Positions 1 through 8,724 are shown, numbered from the stretch's first letter. The stretch is 64,000 bases of DNA from SXOA01 sp051004015 (GCA_051004015.1 JBPCKT010000047.1:96745-160744), one strand, 5' to 3'. Numbers and translations: made by a program. Notes: generated from the letters alone by a model not told the origin.

Positions 1-621
1 CCCTTTCAGTCCGAAGGCCAGCTCACCGACATGAACTACCGCACGGGCTTTCGCGGCTGGCTCGGCTTCCAACGGGAAGACGGCCTGGGCCTTCGCGTGA
101 CCGGTTTTGATTACTTTCAGCGGGGCGGTACCGCTCAGACGACTGGCCCTCGGAGCGTGGTGGACACCAGCTATTTCGACGTGGAAGTCATTGATTCGTT
201 CAATATCTGCAATTTGAACCTGCTTGTCGGCGGCGGCATCCGCTACGACGACACCCGGCTCGAGTCGCCCCTTTCCACGGGCATCGGCGGATTCGAAAAT
301 AGCCGGTTCACGGGTACCGGCCCGGTGGTCTCGGTTCAATTGACCCGGGCAGTCAACGAGAACGTCTCGCTGTTCGGCGGGCTGCGTTCCTCGATACTGG
401 CTGGCAGCAACCCCACCGTCGGCCTTGGCCGCCTGGAAGACACCTTGTTGTCCATGCAGGAAATCCAGGTTGGCGGCCAGTTCAATCGCGCCTTGGGACG
501 GGGCGGGATCGGATTCATCCGCACCGGCGTGGAAGGCCAGTGGTACTCCGGCTTCGCCGATGGCGATTCGGAAGACTTGACCCTGCTAGGCGGGTTCATC
601 TCGATGGGCATCATGCGGTAA
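1..621 (+). CDS. Outer-membrane beta-barrel protein, C-terminal part
   Basis: The frame is open from base 1, so the gene starts outside the window and the first Met (base 31) is probably internal. The roughly 206 visible residues alternate polar with hydrophobic or aromatic residues, with Gly/Asn-rich turns such as GGGIRYDD and FGGLRSS, and end in a short strand-like segment (LLGGFISMGIMR). This is the pattern of the distal part of an outer-membrane beta-barrel. Planctomycetes have large barrel families (BBP7, Lpg1974-like), but I cannot assign this one to a family. No catalytic motif is visible. A strong hairpin follows about 40 bases after the stop. Confidence 0.5.
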   Translation, partial: PFQSEGQLTDMNYRTGFRGWLGFQREDGLGLRVTGFDYFQRGGTAQTTGPRSVVDTSYFDVEVIDSFNICNLNLLVGGGIRYDDTRLESPLSTGIGGFENSRFTGTGPVVSVQLTRAVNENVSLFGGLRSSILAGSNPTVGLGRLEDTLLSMQEIQVGGQFNRALGRGGIGFIRTGVEGQWYSGFADGDSEDLTLLGGFISMGIMR

Positions 622-663
622 GCACGCCGGTTTGATCGACAGCACTACGATTGAAAATCCAAC

Positions 664-706
664 ATCAGGCTGAAAGATCCTCGCGGTCTTTCAGCCTGAT
701 TTGCTT
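664..706 (+). terminator. Hairpin terminator after the barrel gene
   Basis: A perfect 14-bp stem (664-677 with 687-700) closes a 9-base loop and is followed by a T-rich stretch (ttgcttttc). It lies 43 bases after the stop of the barrel gene, as expected of an intrinsic terminator. Confidence 0.75.
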
Positions 707-757
707 TTCAAGCCAGCCACGCGGCGCTAGACTGCAAGTGCTTGCCAGATTCGAGCC

Positions 758-777
758 CCGACCCCTGACTCCTGACC
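758..777. repeat. gtcaggagtcaggggtc-type intergenic repeat
   Basis: The segment reads cgacccctgactcctgaccg and ends one base before the next start codon. Its reverse complement matches the gtcagggg/gtcaggag tandem found inside the radical SAM gene near 44560-44604, so at least two members of this family are in the window. Confidence 0.55.
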
Positions 778-778
778 G

Positions 779-1156
779 ATGTCCTCCCCACATCCCCCTC
801 GCCCCGGCCTGCAGTTCTCCTTGCAGACGCTGATGGTGGTCATGGCCATGATCGCCGTGGCCCTGGGAGTCTATCGCGGGCTGGGATGGAGGTATCTTGC
901 GTATTACTACCTGCTGCTGTTTGCGGTGGGGCCGTGGTTCGCGTTTCTGCTCAGCGAGTGCTTGCCGATCCGCTCCATTCCCCTGCGGATTGCCGCCGGC
1001 AACATCCTGCTGCTGTTTCTGTTCATCGGGGCCCTGAAGATCTCCGAACTGCTCATCGACGGCCAGGTAGTGCTGCTCGTCGGCCTGGCGGCGCTCCTCT
1101 TGTGGACGCCGCAGTACATGATATTCTTCGTCTGGCGCGGGAGCCTGGAACGGTAG
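779..1156 (+). CDS. Small membrane protein with QFSLQTLM motif
   Basis: A 125-residue protein with about four predicted membrane segments (roughly residues 16-34, 38-58, 68-88 and 95-115). After a short Pro-rich cytoplasmic head it carries QFSLQTLM directly before the first helix. The same juxtamembrane pattern recurs in the proteins at 4023 and 34324 and in the broken gene at 50804, and is common in planctomycete membrane proteins of unknown role. The start is the only ATG before the first helix. It converges on the next gene with a 10-base gap. I cannot assign a function. Confidence 0.6.
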   Translation: MSSPHPPRPGLQFSLQTLMVVMAMIAVALGVYRGLGWRYLAYYYLLLFAVGPWFAFLLSECLPIRSIPLRIAAGNILLLFLFIGALKISELLIDGQVVLLVGLAALLLWTPQYMIFFVWRGSLER

Positions 1157-1166
1157 GCCTTCACGG

Positions 1167-2156
1167 CTAGCGCCTTTGCCTACTCACGATCGCGGTGTCG
1201 ATGCCGCCGCGGCCGAAAACCAGCACGCTGGAGTTAACGAAGGCCAGTCTCCACCCAGCGAGTTTTTCAACGGGCTTTCCCGCTTCGTCCACAATTTCGG
1301 CATCCTGTTCGGCCACGTAGCGCTTGCCTTCAAAGCGGATAACTGCACCTTTGTCCGAATCAAGCACGCCGAGAAAGTCCACTTGCTTCCCCAGCGGATG
1401 CAGTTGAATGGTTTCCAGCGGTGGAATTGGCATTGCGACGCGGACGTTTGCCTGGCGACCGGGAATTCCCCGAGCATCCGGTGCGGCGTGATTGATGAAT
1501 GCACATCCTTCCGCATGGCCGACTTCAATCCCCAGCGGTGCGAACAGTACGCAAGTCGTGGCGTGGCTCAGGTCCGTCATGCCGCGGGATAGGGCGATGC
1601 TGCGTCGCGGTCCAGCTCCCCCAACTGCTCCGCCGGCAGCCGCAGCGCGACGCCCAGTATCGCAATGTGACACATGCACAAAGCTGCCAGAAATGATGAC
1701 GCATTCCTGGGCGTGGGCTACGTACACCACCCCCCGGGCGACAATGACGGAGTTGAATGCGAATGGCACTTTGATGTTGCCGTCACAGAAGATGATAGAA
1801 CTCTGCACATGGCCATGCACTTCCCCACCCTTGGTAAACAACAACGCGTTCCGCGGACGAGCCCCTTCGGCGGCCGGCTTGCCGTCCGCAAAACGCACCG
1901 GCAAGGCAAGCTCCTTGTCCTCGGTCGCCTTGGCCAGATCGGCAATCAACTTGTCGAGCCACGCCTCCAATGCCTTGTCCGAAAAACCTTCTTTCTTCCA
2001 ATCGTCGTTGGCGACATAGTCGCGAATTCGCGGCAGCATTGACTCCAACGAGTTGGGGTCCAACCGGAGCCTCGGTTCGGAGTCCGCCGTCGCGAGCCGG
2101 GGCGAGAGTGCTAGAAGTGCGAGCGTTACGGCGAACGCAAGTAGATGGCGGCACAT
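1167..2156 (-). CDS. Exported protein of unknown function
   Basis: A protein of 329 residues starting at the ATG at 2156, which has a clear AAGGAG ribosome site; an in-frame codon further upstream (2222) lacks one. The first 24 residues form a Sec signal peptide (MCRHLLAFAVTLALL, cut after ATA or TADS). The N-terminal quarter is helical and charged. The middle (about residues 105-190) is rich in Val/Ile/His strands such as VHGHVQSSIIFCDG and VIVARGVVYVAHA, suggesting a repetitive beta structure. The C-terminus contains VDFLGVLDSDKGAVIRF. I do not recognise the family. It probably acts in the periplasm or at the cell surface. Confidence 0.6.
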   Translation of the reverse strand: MCRHLLAFAVTLALLALSPRLATADSEPRLRLDPNSLESMLPRIRDYVANDDWKKEGFSDKALEAWLDKLIADLAKATEDKELALPVRFADGKPAAEGARPRNALLFTKGGEVHGHVQSSIIFCDGNIKVPFAFNSVIVARGVVYVAHAQECVIISGSFVHVSHCDTGRRAAAAGGAVGGAGPRRSIALSRGMTDLSHATTCVLFAPLGIEVGHAEGCAFINHAAPDARGIPGRQANVRVAMPIPPLETIQLHPLGKQVDFLGVLDSDKGAVIRFEGKRYVAEQDAEIVDEAGKPVEKLAGWRLAFVNSSVLVFGRGGIDTAIVSRQRR

Positions 2157-2267
2157 GAAGTCACTCCTTGGTAACACAAAATGATTTGAATCAGTATATG
2201 CCCACAGGTTGATTTCAAGCAAATAGTTAACGGATGCCGACGTTCACAAGTGGCGAGAGTAAATCGC

Positions 2268-3671
2268 CTACACCTCATACGCCTCCGCGAAGGGGTTGCG
2301 GCCCTTGGGCATCCATTTGCACATCAGGATGCCCACGACGTAGAGCAAGCACAGCGGGATAGCCATCAGCAACATGCTGTACGGGTCCGCAGGGGTCAGC
2401 ACCATCGCGATCACGAAGATCGAGAGGATGGCGATCCGCCACTGCTGGATATAGGTTTCGATGGTCATGATGCCGATGCGGTTCAGGAACAGCATCACCA
2501 GTGGCAGTTGAAAGCCGATGCCGAAGCCGAGCGGCAGGATGAGCACGAAGCTGAGCCATTCGCCGATACGGGGATCGAACTCGGCGTTCATGCTGGTGTT
2601 GAACATGAACAGGAAGTTGAGGACCGGATCGAAGACGAACAGGTACGCCAGCGATGCTCCTCCCAGGAACAGCACGATGCTGATGGGGAGATACAGATAT
2701 ACGTAGTTCTTCTCATGCGGGTACAACCCGGCGGCCACGAAGATCCAGACTTGATAAAAGATCCAGGGACTGCCGAGCACGAGGCCGGTGACCAGGGCCG
2801 CCTTCATCCAGATCATGAAGGCCTCCTGCGCATTGAGGACGAGGAAGCGGACCTTGATCGGCTTCCAGGCGGCCAGCGGAATCATGTCCACATGTGGAGG
2901 CTCAAGCACGGTCGGAAACTGCGCGGCCAGCAGCAGCCTGTTGAGCCGGCGGGATTGCTCGCGGTCGAACTTCGCTTGCAGGCTGTCGCGAAGGGGCTTT
3001 GTCGTCGTCTCGTCCTGGCCGGGAAGGGTCTGGAACTCGGCTGACTCGTGCAGCTCGCGTTTTCCGGCAACCGAGTTGAGCACCGCCATCAGGCGGTTGG
3101 CGCCTGAGACATCCATGTCACCCGGTTGCTCGGACAGTGCGCGGACTTGCTTTTTCTGGTCTTCGCTCAGCAGCTTCCAAACTCGTTGTGCCGGAGTCGC
3201 CTCCTTCGATGTCCCCGCGGCAGCGAGCGCGGAGCTGAATTCCTTCACTCCCGCGGGCTTCATATCACTGGGGAAAAAGTAATTGGCGGACATCTCCAAT
3301 TGCCCCAACTGCTCGGGAAGAGTTCCCTTGAGGGTCTCCATCAGCCGGCCCGTTTCCACGAACATTGGCTCCGGGATGAGATTTCGGTCGAGCATATTCT
3401 GGAGCTCAAGAGGCAAATTCTCCTTTTCGCTAAGGCCCAATTCCTCCTTAAGTCTCGTGGCCGCCCGATCCCGGAGATAGTTCTTCATCGCCCTCTCCAG
3501 CGGCTCTTGGAAGAAGTTGACGACCCGGTCGGCCACCATGAACCCGACGATGCCGGTCAGCACCAGACCGGCCAGGGCTTTGAACAAGGCTTTCCGCAGT
3601 TCTTCGAGGTGGTCCCCGAAGGACATGGAAACGCCTCCTTCGAAATTGTCGTCGTGGACTTGCTTGGGCAT
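2268..3671 (-). CDS. tatC: Twin-arginine translocase subunit TatC with large periplasmic insertion
   Basis: TatC is the membrane receptor that binds twin-arginine signal peptides for export of folded proteins. The N-terminus (SFGDHLEELRKALFKAL), the GLYPHEKNYVY segment, FGIGFQLPLVM and TPADPYSMLLMAIPL near the C-terminus are TatC signatures. At 467 residues it is nearly twice the usual 240-260. The extra ~190 residues are charged and helical, lie between the first helix (about residues 28-50) and the second (about 284-310), and so form an enlarged first periplasmic loop. No tatA/tatB is nearby. Users of the system are in this window: the proteins at 22647 and 35239 have twin-arginine signals. 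Confidence 0.9.
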   Translation of the reverse strand: MPKQVHDDNFEGGVSMSFGDHLEELRKALFKALAGLVLTGIVGFMVADRVVNFFQEPLERAMKNYLRDRAATRLKEELGLSEKENLPLELQNMLDRNLIPEPMFVETGRLMETLKGTLPEQLGQLEMSANYFFPSDMKPAGVKEFSSALAAAGTSKEATPAQRVWKLLSEDQKKQVRALSEQPGDMDVSGANRLMAVLNSVAGKRELHESAEFQTLPGQDETTTKPLRDSLQAKFDREQSRRLNRLLLAAQFPTVLEPPHVDMIPLAAWKPIKVRFLVLNAQEAFMIWMKAALVTGLVLGSPWIFYQVWIFVAAGLYPHEKNYVYLYLPISIVLFLGGASLAYLFVFDPVLNFLFMFNTSMNAEFDPRIGEWLSFVLILPLGFGIGFQLPLVMLFLNRIGIMTIETYIQQWRIAILSIFVIAMVLTPADPYSMLLMAIPLCLLYVVGILMCKWMPKGRNPFAEAYEV

Positions 3672-4022
3672 CGCAGCACTCCTTGGCGCGGGAACATCGG
3701 TCCAGCGGCAGGCGGGAAGGAAGAACCGCCCGAAGGCGGAAGCGGCCAGCTCAGCCCGATGGCGAGCACGAAGCGTACGGTGGGAATCTGCCGTACCAGG
3801 GCGGGTGCCGGAGACTCCGAGGAATCACCGGCCTTTGCATCATACTCTGCCTCTTCCTCAGCGGCAAGGCGGAAGGGAATCCGAGATCCATTCTTGAACA
3901 GAAGGAAACAAAGGGAACGAAGAAAGGCAGAGAATCCTGACCTCGACTTTTTCCTCCCTTTGTTTCCTTCGTTCCCTTCTGTTCAAACCTGCTTCCTGTT
4001 CCTCACTCCATCGTGCGTTGCA
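3672..4022. repeat. Gap with inverted dispersed repeat
   Basis: This 351-base gap has no convincing gene. Bases 3894-3986 form an imperfect inverted repeat whose outer arms begin ttgaacagaagg and carry runs of ggaaac/gggaacgaag. A single-arm relative lies at 7935-7965. The arms could fold into a long hairpin between the two flanking minus-strand genes. The rest (3672-3893) is the upstream region of tatC; I see no clear promoter. Confidence 0.6.
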
Positions 4023-4454
4023 TCATTCTGGTCCCTCCCGTGATTCTGTCGTCCCCGATTCCGGATCACTTCGCACATCGGCCGGCGGCTGGGCGAATGG
4101 GGAACTCCCATAGTTGTCGCTGAAGTAGTTCTTGCTGGGGCCAAACGGACTGCCCCCTTCGCCGAAATAAGCGGTCTGCAAAGGATTCTGCGGCAGCGGC
4201 GGCAAGTAGTACTGGAAGTGCGGCTTAGGCGGAAAGAAGATGCGGCAAATCTCCATGACCCCGATGATCACGAAGCAAATCAGCGGCACCAACAGCGCTC
4301 CTAACCAGTGAGCCGGTTCCTTCATCACCAAGGCCAGCAGCGCCAGGATGATGCAGGCAGCCGTCATGAAGATGAACATTCCCCGCAGCGTGAACTGGTT
4401 CCCCGCCGGACGATAGTCTTCAATCCGCGTCGGTTGGCCCGGTAGCTTTTTCAT
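4023..4454 (-). CDS. Small membrane protein, unknown function
   Basis: A 143-residue protein with two membrane helices (about residues 25-45 and 50-70) preceded by NQFTLRGMF, a version of the QF-S/T-L motif seen elsewhere in the window. The C-terminal 70 residues are Pro/Gly/Ser-rich and probably disordered (FPPKPHFQYYLPPLPQNP). It overlaps the end of the next upstream gene by 4 bases (ATGA), so the two are translationally coupled. No function is apparent. Confidence 0.6.
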   Translation of the reverse strand: MKKLPGQPTRIEDYRPAGNQFTLRGMFIFMTAACIILALLALVMKEPAHWLGALLVPLICFVIIGVMEICRIFFPPKPHFQYYLPPLPQNPLQTAYFGEGGSPFGPSKNYFSDNYGSSPFAQPPADVRSDPESGTTESREGPE

Positions 4455-5644
4455 GGTGATGGGCCTCCTGGATGCGTCGCGGTCTCTAGTCGATTCGTCA
4501 CCATCGCCACCCGCGGCAGATACTGCTTGCTGTCCTGCGGCACATAGCGCGGAGGTGGTTTGTCATCGGCCTTGGGGCCTTCGGCCTTGCGGCGCATACC
4601 TTCCAGCACATGGCCGTGCAGAGTATGGATGACCTTGTGCTCGATGGGCTCCCAGAAGAAGGCGGGATGCAGCTTTCGCTCGAAGCGCGTCGTGAGCGTG
4701 ATGCGGGATCGCTTCTCCCCCACCGGCTCAATCTCAAAGCTGCCGTCCTGGAGCCTGGCGTAGTTCTCGCTTCGCATTTGAATATCGACCACGTCGAATG
4801 CCAGCTTGCGGGGAGCATCGACCTTGCTGATCCGTTTCTTGATCTCACCGCAGTTGTAAAAGCAAGTGACGATCTCTCCCTCCTTCTGCTTGCTCCCTTC
4901 GCTCCGAATCGGCTGCGGCAGGGCGAGATGCAGCAGCCACGGTGGCGCATGGTCCACGTCCTCGTAGAACATGATGGCGTTCCAGGCTTCCTGAGGCGTC
5001 GCGTCGATGGTCAGCCCCGTTTTGATGACGGCGATTTCTGTCCGTCGCGGAATGTGGTCTTCAATCAGCTGACCAATCAGCGGCAGGGCGGCGATGAGCC
5101 AGACGTACCAACGAAAATACCATGCGTGGTCCCAGTTGCCGGCAATCAGAAACATCCGCAGGATGACCCCGCAGACGACGCCCAAAAAAGTCGGCAGCAG
5201 GAACAGGATGCCGAGCATGAAACCGCAGAAGATGCCCGCCAGGTTCCAGGAAATCAGGGCAAAGACCACCGACACGATGGCCAAAATGCCGAGCACCGCG
5301 AAGGCCCAGGTCTGCACGCGGCAGGCGTAGCCCAGGATCGCCCCCAAGCAAATGGGGACCGCAATGAACAGCGACCAGCCCATCTCCCCGCTGACTTGCA
5401 TGCAGCCGGCATAGGTCAGCGTGCCCACCAGCACCGAGAGCAGGAATCCCGGCAGCCAGAACTTCCACCGCGAGCTGCTGCGGTGCGTGGCATAGGTTTC
5501 CGCGCGAGCTGGATCGTACTGCAGGCCGCAGAACGGGCAAATCCCTGGCTGATCCAGCTTGACGAGCTGGCCACCACAGCGGCGACAGTAGGGAGTGGCG
5601 GCCGAAGCTGCACTCGTCATCGAAGTTGCAGTAGCTTCGCTCAC
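4451..5644 (-). CDS. Zinc-ribbon multi-pass membrane protein with SRPBCC domain
   Basis: I take the GTG at 5644 as start (397 residues): it lies just past the upstream gene's stop with AAAGGG behind it. Residues about 15-45 hold a zinc ribbon (CRRCGG ... CPFCGLQYD). Several membrane helices fill about 60-190. From about 210 a soluble SRPBCC (START-like) domain begins (ATPQEAWNAIMFYEDV ... FERKLHPAFFWEPIEH), which typically binds a hydrophobic ligand. It is the middle gene of a three-gene set with the neighbours at 4023 and 5646, the latter also SRPBCC-like. The shared fold suggests a common lipid-related role, but that is inference. Confidence 0.6.
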   Translation of the reverse strand: MSEATATSMTSAASAATPYCRRCGGQLVKLDQPGICPFCGLQYDPARAETYATHRSSSRWKFWLPGFLLSVLVGTLTYAGCMQVSGEMGWSLFIAVPICLGAILGYACRVQTWAFAVLGILAIVSVVFALISWNLAGIFCGFMLGILFLLPTFLGVVCGVILRMFLIAGNWDHAWYFRWYVWLIAALPLIGQLIEDHIPRRTEIAVIKTGLTIDATPQEAWNAIMFYEDVDHAPPWLLHLALPQPIRSEGSKQKEGEIVTCFYNCGEIKKRISKVDAPRKLAFDVVDIQMRSENYARLQDGSFEIEPVGEKRSRITLTTRFERKLHPAFFWEPIEHKVIHTLHGHVLEGMRRKAEGPKADDKPPPRYVPQDSKQYLPRVAMVTNRLETATHPGGPSP

Positions 5645-5645
5645 G

Positions 5646-6413
5646 TCAGATTCCCTTTCGCAGCAGTCGGGCGTGTTCGCGGACAACCAGCCAAACCCAC
5701 AGCCGTCCGAGACAGATCGGGACGAATCGCGAGGTCCAGCGGCCGCGGACGTGAATCGTCAAGCGAGTGAGCGGCGTGTTTTCTGGCGTGGCGAGCGATT
5801 GGAGGTCAATCATAAACACATGGGGAAAGCCCTGCTTGGGACCGCGCGGTGAGAGGTCGCTGAAAGTGTACCCGCTCCCCTCCCGCCAGGCGATGATTTT
5901 TCCAAACCGCAGGAACCGCCGGCCAAACGCATTGTGGGATAACACCAGGTCCACCCCCACTGCCGGCTGGTCGCGCATCAGTGTGACACGGTCGTGAAAC
6001 GGATCGATGGTCAAAAACCGCGGCAGGTCGCTGATCAAGTTCCATAATTCGCCTCTCGTGCGGGCAACATCCAGCACAATTTCGATATCCACCTTCCGCC
6101 CGCTGCTCCGCGATCGACAGACCGACGCCGCAACCACGCCGCAACCACTCTTCTCAGTCCGCCCCTCGAGCAGCCGCTTCGCATGTTCCGCGCTAAGCAG
6201 GCAAAGTGCCATCCCCGCACCCACCTGCAGCGGCAACATCCACACCTCCGTGCCCTCGAGTATCTGCCCCACATAGGTCCATCCGGCCACGAGCACCCCC
6301 GCCGCGGCAAACCAAGCCAAGCACGTCCAACTCCTCGCCGCCAACTGCCCCGCCCCCGGCACGCAGGCCGAAAGCAGGAAGACCGTCCATTTGTTGGTGC
6401 GTATCGCCGTCAT
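5646..6413 (-). CDS. Membrane-anchored SRPBCC-like protein
   Basis: A 255-residue protein with two or three N-terminal membrane helices (about residues 8-25, 30-50 and 58-76). From about 105 it reads as an SRPBCC-type domain (VDIEIVLDVARTRGELWNLI ... DPFHDRVTLMRDQPAVGVD). It appears to be the first gene of the set 5646-4451-4023: its stop is one base from the next gene's GTG start. The two SRPBCC domains may act on one ligand. The ligand is unknown. Confidence 0.55.
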   Translation of the reverse strand: MTAIRTNKWTVFLLSACVPGAGQLAARSWTCLAWFAAAGVLVAGWTYVGQILEGTEVWMLPLQVGAGMALCLLSAEHAKRLLEGRTEKSGCGVVAASVCRSRSSGRKVDIEIVLDVARTRGELWNLISDLPRFLTIDPFHDRVTLMRDQPAVGVDLVLSHNAFGRRFLRFGKIIAWREGSGYTFSDLSPRGPKQGFPHVFMIDLQSLATPENTPLTRLTIHVRGRWTSRFVPICLGRLWVWLVVREHARLLRKGI

Positions 6414-6563
6414 CGTCGACTCGTCAGGATGGCTTAAGGAACCGCAAGCTGGAGGAAATCATAACCGGCCCCATGTCCGCAAGAGAACGAAAAGGCGGGA
6501 TGTGTTGCGAAATACACGCAGTTTTGCAAATGACTCCTGTTCGCAAAAATCCGTCCCGACCCA

Positions 6564-7910
6564 TTAGCTTCCCGCCAGAATTCGCTGCACGGCCGCCGGG
6601 ATTTCGGCGAGGGGGACTTCGGCGGAGGTTTTGCTGGCGAGGTCTTTGACCTGGCAGGTGCCGGCGGCCAGCTCGCGTTCGCCGGCGATGAGGGCGATGC
6701 GGAAGCCGCGGCGGTCGGCGTATTGGAGCTGCTGGCCAATTTTTTTGGGCTCGGGAAACAGTTCCGCGCCAATGCCGGCGGCCCGGACCGCCTGGGCGAT
6801 TTTCAGATAGGCGGAGAGCTGGTCCTTGTCGAAATAGATGACCAGGACCGGAGCGGGAGTGCGGACCTTTTCAACCAGCCCCAGCTCTTCGAGCGCCGCC
6901 AGCAGCCGGTCGAGACCGAGGGATGCGCCGATGCCGGGGAGTTCCTGCTTGGTGAACAGGCTGGCCAGGTTGTCATACCTGCCGCCGGAGCAGATGCTGC
7001 CGATGGTGGGGAGGTCGGTGAGGAAAGTCTCAAAGACCGCGCCTGTGTAATAGTCCAGTCCGCGGGCGATGGAGACATCCACCTGAAGCGCATCCGCCGG
7101 TACTCCACCGGCCTGTGCCCCGCTAAGAATCTCGCGCAGTCGCTGCACTCCTTCTTCGCCGGTCGGGTTGCCGGCGACGAGCCGTTCCACTTGCGAGAGG
7201 ACCTCGTCGTTGGTGCCGCTCAGTTCGGCCAGACTCAGAACCTGTTGGGCCTGTTCCTCGGTCGTCCCCGCCGTGGCGGCCATTTCTTCGGCGACTTTTT
7301 CCCGGCCGATTTTGCCGAACTTGTCCAGCGAGCGGAGGATGGGGACGCTCTTGTCCGCGAGGCCCAGTTTGGCGAGCAGGCCGCTGAGGACCATGCGGTT
7401 ATTGACGCGAATAGTGAAGCTCAGCTTTTTTCCCGACTCGCCGCCAAACGATCCGCCGATAGCCGTCAGCAACTCGTGGATGACAAGAGCCGTCTCGATA
7501 TCGGCAGCGACGTGCTTGGTGCCGATGGTGTCGAAGTCGCACTGCATGAACTCGCGGTAGCGACCGCGCTGGGCCCGTTCGCCCCGCCAAACGGTGGCGA
7601 TGTGATATCGCTTGAACGGCAGGCCGAGGTCGTTGGCGTGCTGGGCCACGAAGCGGGCCAGCGGCACGGTGAGGTCGAATCGCATCCCGACCATCCGCCC
7701 TCCTTGGTCGGCAAAGTGGTACATCTGCCGGTCGGTCTCTTCGCTCCCCTTGCCGGTCAGGATTTCCAGGTACTCCAGGGCCGGCGTATCAATCGGCGAA
7801 AACCCGAAGCTGCGATAAACCCGCTGTGCCGTGGCAATCAGCCGCTCGCGCGGAATCATCGCCTCCGGGAGGTAGTCGCGAAAACCGCTAAGAGTGCGGG
7901 GGTCGATCAT
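6564..7910 (-). CDS. hisS: Histidyl-tRNA synthetase
   Basis: Class II synthetase charging tRNA-His, 448 residues, within the normal range. The N-terminus (GFRDYLPEAM), motif 2 (RYHIATVWRGERAQRGRYRE with FMQCDFD) and the histidine-binding segment RGLDYYTGAVFE are present, followed by SICSGGRYDNL. The C-terminal ~90 residues (PAPVLVIYFDK ...) are the anticodon-binding domain. The ATG at 7910 begins MIDPRTLSGFRDY, the expected start. It appears to be transcribed alone. Confidence 0.95.
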   Translation of the reverse strand: MIDPRTLSGFRDYLPEAMIPRERLIATAQRVYRSFGFSPIDTPALEYLEILTGKGSEETDRQMYHFADQGGRMVGMRFDLTVPLARFVAQHANDLGLPFKRYHIATVWRGERAQRGRYREFMQCDFDTIGTKHVAADIETALVIHELLTAIGGSFGGESGKKLSFTIRVNNRMVLSGLLAKLGLADKSVPILRSLDKFGKIGREKVAEEMAATAGTTEEQAQQVLSLAELSGTNDEVLSQVERLVAGNPTGEEGVQRLREILSGAQAGGVPADALQVDVSIARGLDYYTGAVFETFLTDLPTIGSICSGGRYDNLASLFTKQELPGIGASLGLDRLLAALEELGLVEKVRTPAPVLVIYFDKDQLSAYLKIAQAVRAAGIGAELFPEPKKIGQQLQYADRRGFRIALIAGERELAAGTCQVKDLASKTSAEVPLAEIPAAVQRILAGS

Positions 7911-7934
7911 GGGGCGTTACCAATCGGGGGAGAT

Positions 7935-8100
7935 TTGAACAGAAGGTAACGGAGGGAACGAAGGAGGAGAAGAGGAAGAGGGTTGAAAGGGAAGAGAGGT
8001 TCACCGCGGAGGTCGCTGAGGAACGCGGAGAGTGAAGGAATGGGTATCGTTAACAATCCAATGGAGATTCCAGGATGTATCTCTGCGATTCTCCGCGGTT
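7935..8100. repeat. Dispersed repeat segment upstream of hisS
   Basis: Bases 7935-7965 match one arm of the repeat at 3894-3986 (ttgaacagaagg ... gggaacgaagg). Bases 8003-8100 then hold a second, imperfect inverted pair (tcaccgcggaggtcgctgag against ctctgcgattctccgcggtt). No coding signal is visible. Confidence 0.5.
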
Positions 8101-8114
8101 CATCCCCATCGGTC

Positions 8115-8327
8115 CTAAGCCACCGGTGCTCGTTCCGCAGCGATGAAATTGCATGACTTATGGCTGCTGTCGCAGAAAGGTTTGTTCTGCGATTGGCCGC
8201 AGCGGCAGAGGGCGACGGCTGGCTTGTCGGCGGGGAGCTTGAACTGGTTGCCCGCGGCGTCGATGACCGTGATGGGGCCATGGACGAGCAGCGGGCCGTT
8301 GTCGCGGAGAGTGATGGTAGTGGACAT
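8115..8327 (-). CDS. CDGSH-type iron-sulfur protein
   Basis: A 70-residue protein with the CDGSH cluster motif CRCGQSQNKPFCDSSHK, where three Cys and one His bind a [2Fe-2S] cluster. The N-terminal half (ITLRDNGPLLVHGPITV) matches the usual lead-in for short single-domain bacterial members. I chose the ATG at 8327 because it starts MSTTITLRDNG as in relatives; a start at 8363 would overlap the upstream gene. The family is linked to redox sensing and electron transfer; the partner here is unknown. Confidence 0.85.
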   Translation of the reverse strand: MSTTITLRDNGPLLVHGPITVIDAAGNQFKLPADKPAVALCRCGQSQNKPFCDSSHKSCNFIAAERAPVA

Positions 8328-8349
8328 GGTATTGGTTGAAGCAATTAAA

Positions 8350-8724
8350 TCATGCGAGATCATGCGGGATGACGCCTACATCAACGATGCTGCACGCCTG
8401 AATGACGTTCAGCCCTTTCTCGCGGGCAGCAGCGACCAGCTCATCGCTATCGCTGCCGGGGTTGAGCCACAGCTCATCGCAACCGCGGGCGGCAATTTCT
8501 GGCAGCACGGTCATTCCGACGTGCGGCGGCAAGTAAACGCTGATCCGGTCGAGCTTCCCCTCCGGGACCTCGGCCAGCGACTTGTAAGCCGTCAGCCCTT
8601 CAATCACGTCGGCCTTGGGGTTGACCGGATAAACGGTATACCCCTGCTGCTGATGGGCCCTGACGGACTTGTTGCCGAACTTGCTGCGGTCGGCCGACGC
8701 GCCGAGGATGGCGACAGTGGGCAT
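8350..8724 (-). CDS. CoA-binding domain protein (YccU type)
   Basis: A 124-residue Rossmann-fold CoA-binding domain from the ATG at 8724 (MPTVAILGASADRSKFGNK); the longer frame to 8814 adds residues unlike the family. Typical elements are VAILGASADRSKFGN, GYTVYPVNPKADVIEG and the C-terminal DELWLNPGSDSDELV. Stand-alone proteins of this type are widespread and resemble the CoA-binding part of acyl-CoA synthetases; the cellular role is not settled. It lies 22 bases upstream of the CDGSH gene, so they probably share a transcript. Confidence 0.8.
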   Translation of the reverse strand: MPTVAILGASADRSKFGNKSVRAHQQQGYTVYPVNPKADVIEGLTAYKSLAEVPEGKLDRISVYLPPHVGMTVLPEIAARGCDELWLNPGSDSDELVAAAREKGLNVIQACSIVDVGVIPHDLA

